Part shown: piece by piece, positions 1-8,460 of the stretch | How positions within the stretch are numbered: position 1 is the first letter of the stretch | Layout: the number at the start of each line of letters is the position of its first letter | Assembly (NCBI GenBank): GCA_902779315.1 | Contig: CACZBC010000001.1 | Coordinates: forward strand, 1-64,000 | Length of the DNA stretch: 64,000 nucleotides | Direction: 5' to 3' | From: an uncultured Bacteroidales bacterium | GTDB taxonomy: Bacteria; Bacteroidota; Bacteroidia; Bacteroidales; Bacteroidaceae | The notes under the pieces: generated by a model | The model's input: only the letters and a program-made list of their open reading frames with translations | What the model was told of the DNA's origin: nothing | Databases searched by the model: none | Translations under genes and position numbers: made by a program

Positions 1-2
1 AC

Positions 3-473
3 ACGAAGTACTACGACGTCATGCTCGACGGCAAGCAGCTCGATGTCAACAACCTGCCCAACCTGCCTGCTTCGGCTCTGAAGAAGGTGGAGATACAGAT
101 GCGGTCCAAGGGGGAGAAGCTAACTGTCAACCTCATCACCAAGCCCGTTCAGATACCAGCTGGCGTGAAGGGCAACATCAATCCCGAGCTGACCATCTTG
201 CTGACAGGCAAGCCTCCAAAGGATTGCGGCACAAAGACTTCCATCTGGGAAAGGCGAGGCAACTTCGACGGCTTCAGTTGGAAGAACTACACCATCTGCT
301 CGTGGAAGTGGGATGTGGATGACATCAGTGTGCACTTGAAAGAAGTCGCAATTCGCAAAGACCACAGCGTTCGTATCAATGTCTGCAAAGGCGTTCCACA
401 AGAACACATTGAACGCATCAAACGCATCATGAGCGAATGTGGCGTAACAAACTACAGGTTTGTCAAACAATAA
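3..473 (+). CDS. 3' part of unidentified gene
   Basis: The reading frame is open to the left edge (codons before the first ATG at 21 read TKYYDV), so this is the C-terminal part of a longer gene. I do not recognise the family. The start (VMLDGKQLDVNNL...ALKKVEIQM) resembles the 'named plug' loops of M56/TonB-linked sensor proteins, and the last 50 residues (KDHSVRINV...IERIKRIMSECGVTNYRFV) resemble the periplasmic fold of ExbD/TolR proteins. A cytoplasmic function is not excluded. It is followed 40 bp later by a strong terminator, so it is the last gene of its transcript. Confidence 0.55.
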   Translation, partial: TKYYDVMLDGKQLDVNNLPNLPASALKKVEIQMRSKGEKLTVNLITKPVQIPAGVKGNINPELTILLTGKPPKDCGTKTSIWERRGNFDGFSWKNYTICSWKWDVDDISVHLKEVAIRKDHSVRINVCKGVPQEHIERIKRIMSECGVTNYRFVKQ

Positions 474-514
474 ATAAGTTTAAAGGCTAATTAATCAAGA
501 CGGAATTCCAAAGG

Positions 515-549
515 CTCCGATGCACTGTGATAGTGCGTCGGAGTTTTTG
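515..549 (+). terminator. Rho-independent terminator
   Basis: A 12-bp stem (515-526 with 532-543, one G-T pair) around the loop GTGAT is followed by a run of five T. It ends the partial gene at the left edge and faces the convergent gene at 575-3550. Confidence 0.85.
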
Positions 550-574
550 ATGTTTGACCAACTCTGCTTATCTC

Positions 575-3550
575 TTACTTAATCGCAACTTTGCGCTGTC
601 CCCAAATATAAATGCCTTTTTGCTTTGGCTTGCTGCTGAGTTTTCGACCGCTAAGGTCATACCACGTTTTATCTTCGTTCTTGTTTAGGGGAAGTAGTTC
701 TTCTATTCCTGTTGCTGCGTCGTAGGGTCCAAAGAAGAGTAATCCGAAGTTGTCGAAACATGTCCACCATGAAGCTTCGCTCTTAGATGAACGTATGCCT
801 ATCTTTAATGTTGCGGCTTTGGTCAATTCAACAGGGAGTTGGTTTTCATAGCAGCTGTCTGCAAACCATGAGTTGGCTGCCAATGTGTTATTGGGGACAT
901 AAAGTTCGCCTTGCTTTGCGCATGTTCCTTCTTTCTTTTCTACGCATGCGCCATCCCAGATATTCTGAATCGTTATGTAAGATGATTTTCCACCGCCCAT
1001 AGCGTACAATTGAGCTTTGACGAGGTTCTTTCCTTCTGTCCAGTCGGTATATGTTTCTTGATTAGAGCCTGGTCTCTGAAATGCATTAAGTGTCAGCATA
1101 TAATTGCCAACAGGGAGTTGGGCAAGTGTTTGATAGGTGTTGAACGTTGTTTCCGTGAATTCAGCAACACCGTTCTTGATGCTTGTTGGTCCGTCAGTCC
1201 ATCCGTTAGCATCCTCGTCAAATCCCCGGTTTTCTATTAGCCACGATGCTGGTATGGGCTGTGAGGGTGAAATGGGTTGTATGTTTCCAAGATAAGTAAT
1301 GAAAGTGTTTCTGAGTGTTGAAATGGCATTCTCTATGTCATCTGTGCCATAACTGTCTTTCTCACCCTCAATGGTTGCCAATAGGCTTGTCATAGGTTCT
1401 CTTGCTTCCTCTATACTCATTCCTTCCGTAGTGGGTTCGCTGTCCACTTCCATCGACTCTCGAGCCGATGCCAATATGTCGTTCAGTCTGGGCATTGCTT
1501 TTTCTGCACAAAACTGGTCGAAAGCAGTTAGTTCGTCTTCGTTGAGCACCAGCCAATGTTGTTGTGTGTTGTGGTCTGAAGCGTCGAAAGTGGCACCATT
1601 GAATGTTGTCTTGCTCGTGCTGGCCAATGCCTTCTTACCTATTGTGATCCAGTAAGACGACATGTCGAGATTGGCTTTCTTGTAGTTGGATCTCGATGGC
1701 AACAATTGCACGCGTTCGCTTGTGGTAGGCGATGTGCGTAGAACGACTCTAAAACTCTGATTCGTAGCGGACAACAGTTTTCCTGTACCTACATTACGCA
1801 AAGTGTAGTAGGCTGTCTGTGGGTCGTATACTATATTCCAAGCATAGTTATCATCAGCTAAGGCTTTGGCTGCACTTGCAGGCTTATGTGTCAAACTGCC
1901 ACTTTCTGATACGAAGAGAAGCGAAGTTTCGTTACCGTTAGCATCATCGGTCGTTTTGATGTAGTATTTCTTCTCATCTTCTTGAGCAAAAGTATATGAT
2001 GGTGATGCAAACCCGACCGTCGAAGAGCAGACCAGTCCGTCCTGATGCAAGGCGTGGGTAATGAGCACGTTTCCGTAATATAGTAATGTGTTCTCCGGAT
2101 TATAGGTGTCTTCCCACGAGCCGTTGATGCCGTAGTTGGGACCGCTGAACGACGAAATCGGCCACATATGGGTGTTGTCGCCTGTCATATAAGCGCTGTT
2201 GTCCTTGTTTAGGAATCGAATCATTTGTGTAGCTCTCGGTCCGAGCCATCTTCCGCGGTCGCCATCTTCACGATAGTTGCCGTTCCACCAGATGTCGCTT
2301 GTGCCCACACCAACTCCATGATTGGTTTCGTGAAGGATGGTGCCTGTTTGCTGATAGGATTCGTTGGGACCTACGCGCATCCAACCGCCATAAGAGCAGT
2401 CTGCCGTTTGTGTACCCGCGCTGTAATGTACACTCAGGTTAATGCCCTTGACGGACGAGATGTTGTTGTATAGCCACTTTATCTCCTCGACCGCCGAGGC
2501 AATTCGATAGTTTTCTTCTGTGCCGCCGCCATTGTCGTAATCGGCTGTTACTGAGCCTCTTGGTAGAGTCGGTGCCTTTATGATGTCGCCGTATGCCAGT
2601 TTGTATTTGTTAGTCAGAATATATGGACGAACGTAGTACATTGTGCCTGGTTGGAGCTTTTCCATTCGGTATATTTCACCATTTGCAGAAAAGTTCTTTG
2701 TAGAACGATTGTCGAAGATGGTCGGCTCTGGATTTGTGCTCCAACAGAAACCTTTCTCCAAGATTCCTGTCGATGGAGTTGCTGTCATTCGTCCTAGAAG
2801 TATGGTGGAACCTGCTGCTACGAATTTGTTGGTAGATGTGACTCTTGGAGTCGAACCTGTAGAGTTAAGGATACGATAGTTGAGGGTGGCGTCGCTCAGG
2901 TTCTTTGCCAGCAGACCGATGCCCTCGTTGCTGCCACTCTCTATCAAAGCTTTAGCTTCGTTGATAGCGGTAGCCAATACCTCTGCTCCATCACCTTCTC
3001 CTAGCACTTCCTCAGATTCATTGATCAGTTTCTGCAATTCGGTATATTCGGCTTCTATGTTAGTGTCAAGGAGTGTTAGCTTTACGTCGTCTATGGAAGC
3101 CCAGTTCGCATTCGTAGAAGAAACCTTGAATCCGATACGCGTTGTCCCTTGCAATACTGTGAAAGTCAGGCTGTAGTCCTTGCTTTCGGTTACCGTCAAC
3201 TTTTTGTCGTTGGCATAGAGAGTTGCACCTGTGCAAGCAGATACATTACCAGATTGTTGAACATTTTGACATCCTGCCGTCAGCTTATAGGTGCCAGCCG
3301 GCAGATAGAGGTCTTGGCTTATCTCGACATTAGGAATCTTCCCACCGGAAGCCACCCAACGCTCCATATATATCATGCCGTGCTTGCGGCTAAAATGCGA
3401 GTTGGTGACGAAGTAGAAGCCGTTGTTGTCCCATCCGGCAAATCGAGCCTCGAAGTCGGGGTTTTCAATGTAAGTGCTTGTCACGTCTGTATCTGCCTGC
3501 ATGCTAATAGCTATCAGCAGAAAGAAGCAGAAGAAAGTAATTTTTTTCAT
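575..3550 (-). CDS. Secreted multidomain metallopeptidase-like protein
   Basis: 991 residues with an N-terminal signal peptide (MKKITFFCFFLLIAISMQA). Visible parts are a beta-sandwich region at about 25-160, a small helical stretch at about 165-225, a fibronectin-like part at about 235-325, a peptidase-like core around HETNHGVGVG (about 405-415; HExxH-like with Asn in the fourth position), a ricin-like stretch at about 525-670, a second beta-sandwich at about 775-945, and a C-terminal YDLSGRKL...KGIYI tail. The tail is a short version of the sorting tails seen on secreted Prevotella proteins. The substrate is unknown. It starts only 21 bp downstream of the permease gene, so it may be cotranscribed with the Fur/permease pair. 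HETNH is not a perfect HExxH, so activity is uncertain. Confidence 0.7.
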   Translation of the reverse strand: MKKITFFCFFLLIAISMQADTDVTSTYIENPDFEARFAGWDNNGFYFVTNSHFSRKHGMIYMERWVASGGKIPNVEISQDLYLPAGTYKLTAGCQNVQQSGNVSACTGATLYANDKKLTVTESKDYSLTFTVLQGTTRIGFKVSSTNANWASIDDVKLTLLDTNIEAEYTELQKLINESEEVLGEGDGAEVLATAINEAKALIESGSNEGIGLLAKNLSDATLNYRILNSTGSTPRVTSTNKFVAAGSTILLGRMTATPSTGILEKGFCWSTNPEPTIFDNRSTKNFSANGEIYRMEKLQPGTMYYVRPYILTNKYKLAYGDIIKAPTLPRGSVTADYDNGGGTEENYRIASAVEEIKWLYNNISSVKGINLSVHYSAGTQTADCSYGGWMRVGPNESYQQTGTILHETNHGVGVGTSDIWWNGNYREDGDRGRWLGPRATQMIRFLNKDNSAYMTGDNTHMWPISSFSGPNYGINGSWEDTYNPENTLLYYGNVLITHALHQDGLVCSSTVGFASPSYTFAQEDEKKYYIKTTDDANGNETSLLFVSESGSLTHKPASAAKALADDNYAWNIVYDPQTAYYTLRNVGTGKLLSATNQSFRVVLRTSPTTSERVQLLPSRSNYKKANLDMSSYWITIGKKALASTSKTTFNGATFDASDHNTQQHWLVLNEDELTAFDQFCAEKAMPRLNDILASARESMEVDSEPTTEGMSIEEAREPMTSLLATIEGEKDSYGTDDIENAISTLRNTFITYLGNIQPISPSQPIPASWLIENRGFDEDANGWTDGPTSIKNGVAEFTETTFNTYQTLAQLPVGNYMLTLNAFQRPGSNQETYTDWTEGKNLVKAQLYAMGGGKSSYITIQNIWDGACVEKKEGTCAKQGELYVPNNTLAANSWFADSCYENQLPVELTKAATLKIGIRSSKSEASWWTCFDNFGLLFFGPYDAATGIEELLPLNKNEDKTWYDLSGRKLSSKPKQKGIYIWGQRKVAIK

Positions 3551-3571
3551 GAAATATTGTTTATTGTGTGT

Positions 3572-4837
3572 TTACGTCGCTTTGTTTGCTTTAAAGCCGA
3601 TGCTTTCGACGGCTCGCAGCACATCGTCTTCAAGATGGGAGCCAATAATGCTTGCGGTTCCGTCGTGAAGAGAGACTTCCACATGCTCTACGCCTTCTAC
3701 CGCGGCAATGGCTTTCTCCACATTGGCTGCACAATGGCTGCAGTTCATGCCTTCTACATTATAAATAATACACGAGGCAAGTTCTTCATGATGATGGTGG
3801 TGATGCTTCCATGGCCAAAGAGCATGAACCATGAGGGCAAGCAGCAGAGCCGTACAGATATAGGAGAAGATGCTGATGCCTTCTTCGTGGCAGGCAGCTT
3901 CCGTAATGCCGCTTTTTACGGCAAACCATTCTTCTGGCAGAAGATAGTCGATGCCAAGTCCGAAGAGCATAGCTCCGATGATGATAGAGAGAAGATAGAG
4001 CCAAAGGGTACGCTTGCCGAATACTTTACCAATGACAAGCATCGAAGCAGAATTGACGGCTGGACCTGCCATCAGCAACACAAGTCCTGCCCCTGGCGTA
4101 AGGCCCTTAGCCATGAGGGAAACTGCGATGGGAATGCTGCCAGTTGCGCAGACGTACATGGGGATGGCAATGGCAAGCACGATGAGCATGTTGAGCAACT
4201 TATAGTCGTGTAGCGCAGCCAGCCATTCGTTGGGAACAGCAACGGTGATTAGTGCGGCTATGAGTAAACCGACAACGAGCCATTTGCCCACGTCCTCCAT
4301 CATCTCGACAAAAGCGTAGTTGAGAGCTTCCTTTATTTTTTGAAGAATCCCCATCTTTTCTGCCTTAACGTGAGAGCATTCCGAGATGGACGAATCATTG
4401 TCGTGCATCGCTTCATCTTTGTTCGTATACTGATTGACCAACCAACCGCCAAATATAGCTGTAAACAGAGCAGCGAGGGGGCGAACGATTGCAAAGGGAA
4501 GACCCATGAGAGAGTAGGTCGCTGCAATACTGTCAACGCCTGTTTGAGGTGTGGCAATCAGGAAACTGGTGCAAGCCCCGTGGCTGGCACCTTCGCGTCG
4601 AAGGCCTACTGTCGTAGGAATGACACCACATGAACATAGTGGCAGGGGAACACCCAAGGCTGCAGCCTTCATGACACTCTTCATGCCTGGCCTTGCAAGA
4701 TGCTTTGAATAAAGGGTTCGTGGTACGAATACACGCAAAATGCCGGCAATGAAAAAACCCAGAAGAAGGTAGGGAGACATTTCTGCTGTCATCAGCACTA
4801 AAGCATCCCAATATTGTTCAATCCATTCAAATACCAT
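3572..4837 (-). CDS. Metal-efflux permease (ArsP/SO_0444-type) with C-terminal HMA domain
   Basis: 421-residue membrane protein of the permease family once called DUF318. The conserved first-half motif PLPLCSCGVIP is present, and membrane segments cover about residues 10-345. A His-rich linker (six consecutive His) leads to a heavy-metal-associated domain at about 356-421 with GMNCSHC (Cys366, Cys369). This layout matches SO_0444-type Cu/Zn efflux proteins, which move metal ions out of the cytoplasm; the ion here is inferred. It overlaps the upstream Fur-type regulator gene by 11 bp, so the two are translationally coupled and the regulator probably controls this permease. Confidence 0.85.
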   Translation of the reverse strand: MVFEWIEQYWDALVLMTAEMSPYLLLGFFIAGILRVFVPRTLYSKHLARPGMKSVMKAAALGVPLPLCSCGVIPTTVGLRREGASHGACTSFLIATPQTGVDSIAATYSLMGLPFAIVRPLAALFTAIFGGWLVNQYTNKDEAMHDNDSSISECSHVKAEKMGILQKIKEALNYAFVEMMEDVGKWLVVGLLIAALITVAVPNEWLAALHDYKLLNMLIVLAIAIPMYVCATGSIPIAVSLMAKGLTPGAGLVLLMAGPAVNSASMLVIGKVFGKRTLWLYLLSIIIGAMLFGLGIDYLLPEEWFAVKSGITEAACHEEGISIFSYICTALLLALMVHALWPWKHHHHHHEELASCIIYNVEGMNCSHCAANVEKAIAAVEGVEHVEVSLHDGTASIIGSHLEDDVLRAVESIGFKANKAT

Positions 4838-5351
4838 AAGATGTTTTTTTAGTTTTCTGCTGCAAAGGTACGTCGGATTTTGTGCAACTGGGTTGCAAAG
4901 TGCAGTTTATCGGATTGTTTCTTTTTTGGGAAGCGCATTTGGGGCATAGACCTTTAGCCATATAGTTGATGCTTTCAAGGACGTATCCCTGTGGCAGGCT
5001 GACGTTCGGTATCGGAATGTCGTTGATGCAGAATGTGCGGCGGCAACATTCGCAGAAGAAATGAACGTGCTGGTCGTCATCGTGTTCATGTCCGTCGGTG
5101 CTATGACAGATTTCATATCGTACGCCATCGCTCCCGTCTTCAAGAACATGAACCAGGTGATGCTCTCGAAACAATGACAAAACCCTGAATACGCTGGATT
5201 TGTCGAGCGACAGGATTTCGCATTCCAACTCGCTAAGCGACATGGGTTGCTTAGCTTCTGCAAGTGCCCTACACACCAAAATGCGATTGGCCGTTGGCTT
5301 TATTTTGTGCGACTCGAGCAGAGTAGCACACAACTGAGAGTCGTATTTCAT
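4827..5351 (-). CDS. Fur-family metalloregulator
   Basis: 174 residues with an N-terminal winged helix (about 1-80; KPTANRILVCRAL and SSVFRVLSLFREHHLV) and a C-terminal metal-binding half with HEHDDDQHVHF and two cysteine pairs (Cys100/Cys103 and Cys136/Cys139), the structural zinc site of Fur/Zur/PerR proteins. A 30-residue tail after CPKC is unusual for the family. The gene overlaps the efflux permease, which suggests Zur- or Cu-type control of metal export rather than iron; that is inference. Its -7 box (TAACTTTG) lies only 5 bp before the ATG, implying a leaderless or nearly leaderless mRNA. Confidence 0.9.
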   Translation of the reverse strand: MKYDSQLCATLLESHKIKPTANRILVCRALAEAKQPMSLSELECEILSLDKSSVFRVLSLFREHHLVHVLEDGSDGVRYEICHSTDGHEHDDDQHVHFFCECCRRTFCINDIPIPNVSLPQGYVLESINYMAKGLCPKCASQKRNNPINCTLQPSCTKSDVPLQQKTKKTSYGI

Positions 5352-5356
5352 GCTTG

Positions 5357-5364
5357 CAAAGTTA
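5357..5364 (-). promoter_or_regulatory. -7 box of the Fur-type regulator gene
   Basis: TAACTTTG on the minus strand matches the Bacteroidetes TAnnTTTG element. It sits 5 bp upstream of the start codon at 5351. The 88-bp gap to mtnN holds this and the divergent mtnN promoter and is a likely autoregulatory site, although I see no clear dyad operator. Confidence 0.6.
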
Positions 5365-5408
5365 CAAAAAAAAATTAATAATGAGCTATGAATATGAACT
5401 AATTGTTG

Positions 5409-5416
5409 TATCTTTG
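5409..5416 (+). promoter_or_regulatory. -7 box of mtnN
   Basis: TATCTTTG followed by CACC; matches TAnnTTTG. The leader to the ATG at 5440 is about 17-20 nt. Confidence 0.7.
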
Positions 5417-5439
5417 CACCAAAATTATCAATAATAGGT

Positions 5440-6129
5440 ATGCAAAAGACAATAGGAGTGCTGACAGCGATGAGTGTGGAATATAACCAAGTCGCTGGAA
5501 TGCTTCAAGATACAGAGACGGTGTCGTCTGGTCCTCAAGAGTTTCTTGTGGGAAAAGTGGGGGAGAGCAAAGTTATTCTGCTGCAATGTGGTATTGGCAA
5601 GACGAATGCTGCAACGGGTGTGACGAACCTCATTATGACGTTCCACCCTGATTGTATCATCTCGACTGGTGTGGCTGGAGGCATAGACACAAGACTCGAT
5701 GTGATGGATGTCGTTATTGGCAGAGAGGTTTGCTATCACGATGTCTTTTGTGGCGAGGGTTGTGACCCAGGCCAGGTTCAGGGCTTGCCCAGACTCTTTA
5801 GTGGCGACGAACGACTTGTTAAGATTGCAACAACTCTGGAAACTGACGTACACATTGTGCCTGGCTTGATATGTACTGGCGACCAGTTCATCACGAATCG
5901 CGACGAATTGGATGTCATCAAAGAGAAGTATCCGCAAGGCCTTGCCGTTGATATGGAGAGCGCAGCCATTGCCCAGGTCTGCCATCTTTGGAATGTTCCT
6001 TTCCTTAGTTTCCGCATCATCAGCGACACTCCTGGCGTGAAGGCTCATTTCAAGCAGTATCTTAACTTCTGGGACTCGATGGCTGACAAGAGTTTTGCCG
6101 TAACCAAAGAATTCTTGAGCCAAATTTAG
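5440..6129 (+). CDS. mtnN: 5'-methylthioadenosine/S-adenosylhomocysteine nucleosidase
   Basis: 229 residues, the usual length of MtnN/Pfs. It cleaves adenine from methylthioadenosine and S-adenosylhomocysteine in the cytoplasm (methionine salvage, SAM detoxification). Family marks: GVLTAMSVEYNQV at the N terminus with the catalytic Glu (Glu14), CGIGKTNAA, DMESAAIAQ near the purine pocket, and ISDTPG carrying the catalytic Asp. The ATG at 5440 follows a clear promoter. It is followed after 28 bp by an EamA transporter on the same strand, a probable two-gene operon. Confidence 0.93.
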   Translation: MQKTIGVLTAMSVEYNQVAGMLQDTETVSSGPQEFLVGKVGESKVILLQCGIGKTNAATGVTNLIMTFHPDCIISTGVAGGIDTRLDVMDVVIGREVCYHDVFCGEGCDPGQVQGLPRLFSGDERLVKIATTLETDVHIVPGLICTGDQFITNRDELDVIKEKYPQGLAVDMESAAIAQVCHLWNVPFLSFRIISDTPGVKAHFKQYLNFWDSMADKSFAVTKEFLSQI

Positions 6130-6157
6130 TTCAGCCAGACAATATAACTTATCCTGA

Positions 6158-7081
6158 ATGAGAGGCGAGCTTTTGTCACTTCTTGTCGCTGTGATGTGGA
6201 CCTTCACAGCGCTTTTTGCCGAAGTTGCAAGCAAGCGAATGGGTACACTTGTGCTCAATGTCTGGCGAATGTTGCTTACTATCCTTCTGCTTGGCATAGT
6301 GCTTTGGTGGACTTGTGGCAAGCCTTGGCCGCAATATGCCAGCACAGATGTCTGGAAGTGGTTCTTGGCAAGCGGTTTCATGGGTTTCGTCTTTGGCGAC
6401 TATTGCCTGTTCAATGCTTATATTGTGATGGGAAGCCGTTTCGGTCAGCTCTTCATGACACTCGCCAGCCCCTTTGCCGCCATAGCTGCCTGGTTCATGA
6501 TGGGCGAGACGATGAGCCTGCTTGCTCTGCTTGGCATGATTGTCACTTTGAGTGGAATCGGCATCTCCATTATGGGCAAGGACGATGCTGGAGCCAGACA
6601 TCTGAAGCTCCCCAGAAAAGGTGTTTTGCTTGGCATAGGGGCTGGTATGGGACAAGGCATTGGACTCGTTCTCAGCAAGCAAGGACTGATGCACTATGCT
6701 GCCGAGATACCGGCTGAAGCGACGGATGTGGCTGCCATGATGCCTTTCGCTGGCACACAGATACGAGCCATAATGGGACTGATAGGATTCGGAGCGACAC
6801 TTCTCTTCTTGGGGAAATGGAGGAACATGCTTCGCTTCTTCACTGATGTTCGTGGTGCCGCTGCAGCGATGGGAGCCATTCTGCTTGGTCCCTTCTTTGG
6901 TGTCAGCCTCAGTCTGATGGCAGTCGGAATGACAAATACGGGTGTGGCCCAGACCTTGATGTCGCTCACGCCCATCCTCATTCTTTGGCCTTCGCGAATG
7001 ATGTTCGGCACAAAAGTCAGCATGCAAGAAGTGGTAGGAGCCGTCATTGCTGTGACAGGAGCATCACTTTTCTTCCTTTAG
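6158..7081 (+). CDS. EamA/DMT-family transporter
   Basis: 307 residues with about ten hydrophobic segments in two similar halves, the drug/metabolite transporter layout. The first half includes FMGFVFGDYCLFNAYI and the second half LGPFFGVSLSLMAVGMTNTGVAQTL, both typical EamA patterns. The substrate cannot be read from sequence. It lies 28 bp after mtnN without an evident promoter and probably shares its transcript. Confidence 0.85.
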   Translation: MRGELLSLLVAVMWTFTALFAEVASKRMGTLVLNVWRMLLTILLLGIVLWWTCGKPWPQYASTDVWKWFLASGFMGFVFGDYCLFNAYIVMGSRFGQLFMTLASPFAAIAAWFMMGETMSLLALLGMIVTLSGIGISIMGKDDAGARHLKLPRKGVLLGIGAGMGQGIGLVLSKQGLMHYAAEIPAEATDVAAMMPFAGTQIRAIMGLIGFGATLLFLGKWRNMLRFFTDVRGAAAAMGAILLGPFFGVSLSLMAVGMTNTGVAQTLMSLTPILILWPSRMMFGTKVSMQEVVGAVIAVTGASLFFL

Positions 7082-7147
7082 ATTGACGAATAAGGACTTT
7101 TTTATAAATTTCTTATTCTCTTATTTTCTTATTCTCTTATTTTGTTG

Positions 7148-7155
7148 TATCTTTG
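7148..7155 (+). promoter_or_regulatory. -7 box of tRNA-Ser
   Basis: TATCTTTG, 11 bp before the tRNA 5' end, preceded by a pyrimidine-rich stretch of TTATTCTC/TTATTTTC words (about 7108-7144). Confidence 0.7.
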
Positions 7156-7166
7156 CAGCCGCAAAC

Positions 7167-7253
7167 GGAGAGATGCCAGAGTGGTCGAATGGACCGCACT
7201 CGAAATGCGGCGTACTCTTACGGGTACCCTGGGTTCGAATCCCAGTCTCTCCG
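7167..7253 (+). tRNA. tRNA-Ser (CGA)
   Basis: 87-nt cloverleaf. Acceptor stem GGAGAGA/TCTCTCC, discriminator G at 7253, anticodon stem CCGCA/TGCGG with loop CTCGAAA (anticodon CGA), a long variable arm as in serine tRNAs, and T-loop GGTTCGAATCC. No CCA is encoded. It reads UCG codons. Confidence 0.95.
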
Positions 7254-7257
7254 CTCG

Positions 7258-7295
7258 AAAAGGACCGGTTGAGGAATCAATCGGCCTTTTGTTTT
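7258..7295 (+). terminator. Terminator of tRNA-Ser
   Basis: An imperfect 14-bp stem (7258-7272 with 7277-7290, one bulged A) around GGAA ends in a T-rich tail. Confidence 0.75.
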
Positions 7296-7361
7296 ATGGA
7301 AGTGCGTTTCGGAGTGGCTTGTTATGGATGTCAGATTTGTCAGGTTGTCAGATTTCGAGGG

Positions 7362-7456
7362 GCATCAGGAAACGTCCCAAGTGACGTTGCCAAATTACTA
7401 GTGTGACGTTTGCCAACGACACTGCCGATGTTTTGCTTGATGAAAAGTGACGAAAC
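7362..7456 (+). repeat. Array A of the 22-bp intergenic repeat
   Basis: Weakest member of the family. One good unit carries TACTAGTGTGACGTTTGCC (7395-7413) and is flanked by degenerate units at 23-bp spacing (GC at 7389, 7412 and 7435). It lies between the tRNA-Ser terminator and the nuclease gene; the rest of this 280-bp gap holds only a possible weak promoter near 7490. Confidence 0.65.
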
Positions 7457-7536
7457 TTTTCAACGGATTTCTTTGTCATGAGCGAAAAAAACACTAATTT
7501 TACACCTGAAAAGAAACGAAACTAAGACTGACGACT

Positions 7537-8460
7537 ATGAATAAGCGACATTTACTCTTTGCCTTGCTGACTTCGTTCTTGCTGATTTCCAGCAGGATGG
7601 CTTACTCGCAGGCTGAGGGAATGGAGATCCGGATGCTGACCTACAACATTCGTCATGGAGCAGGTATGGACGATGTAGTCGACCTGAACCGACAAGCTGC
7701 TGTGATTCAAGGCACTCAACCCGATGTAGTTGGGCTGCAAGAAGTGGACAGCTGTGTGAAAAGGTCTGGCTATATCCCTGAAGCAAAGATTTTGGGCGAT
7801 GCCCTTGGAATGTACAGCACTTTTGGCGCAGCCATCCCTCTGACTGGAGGCAAATACGGTGTTGCCATCCTCAGCAAGGAACGCCCTTTGTCTGTCCATC
7901 ATCTGCCTTTGCCTGGAGTGGAAAAGAGAACCTTGCTGGTCTGTGAATTCGAGAATTATGTGTTCGCTACAACTCATCTCGACCTCAACGATTCCTGCCG
8001 TTTCGCATCACTCCCCATCATTCTGGAAGAGGCAGCTAGTTGGGAGAAGCCATTCTTCATATGTGGCGATTGGAACGACGAACCAGCGTCGGCGCTCATC
8101 AAGCAGATGAGAAAAGACGGGTTCGTTTTCCTGAACGGCATCACTTCCAGCAGTCTGAATTACACATTCCCTGCTCCCAATCCGAACAAGACGATTGACT
8201 ACATAACGAGCTTCGGCCGAGTCACAAAGTCCACAACGGCTCGCAAAGTCATCAAGGAACCTGAAGCATCCGATCATCGCCCAGTCCTGGTTGGCGTTAC
8301 AATAGAAATGCCGACCTCCATCCAATCTCCATCGACCTCCATCGACGATGCGAAACTCGATGAAATATACGACCTTACGGGTAAAAAGGTTGAAAACGAG
8401 AACTTGTTGCCTGGACTGTATATACAGAAGAATAAGAGGAAGAAGTTCGTTATCCGTTGA
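7537..8460 (+). CDS. Secreted endonuclease/exonuclease/phosphatase-fold hydrolase
   Basis: 307 residues with a signal peptide (ending near SRMAYSQA). The fold marks are LTYNIRHG, GLQEVDS (metal-binding Glu), THLDLN, CGDWND and the final SDHRPV. The family includes nucleases, sphingomyelinases and inositol phosphatases; the substrate is not visible. The last 32 residues (8362-8457) form a tail IYDLTGKKV...GLYIQ...KKFVIR, like two other secreted proteins in the window, suggesting export and surface attachment. Its 3' end overlaps convergent tcdA by 11 bp. Confidence 0.85.
   Translation: MNKRHLLFALLTSFLLISSRMAYSQAEGMEIRMLTYNIRHGAGMDDVVDLNRQAAVIQGTQPDVVGLQEVDSCVKRSGYIPEAKILGDALGMYSTFGAAIPLTGGKYGVAILSKERPLSVHHLPLPGVEKRTLLVCEFENYVFATTHLDLNDSCRFASLPIILEEAASWEKPFFICGDWNDEPASALIKQMRKDGFVFLNGITSSSLNYTFPAPNPNKTIDYITSFGRVTKSTTARKVIKEPEASDHRPVLVGVTIEMPTSIQSPSTSIDDAKLDEIYDLTGKKVENENLLPGLYIQKNKRKKFVIR

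Noticed and set aside
3149-4213. 354-codon plus-strand frame across two minus-strand genes
   Set aside because: It spans the junction of two supported genes and has no recognisable domain.
7108-7144. TTATTCTC/TTATTTTC pyrimidine repeats, also at about 50085-50135, as possible regulatory elements
   Set aside because: Simple low-complexity sequence in gaps; no arrangement beyond composition.
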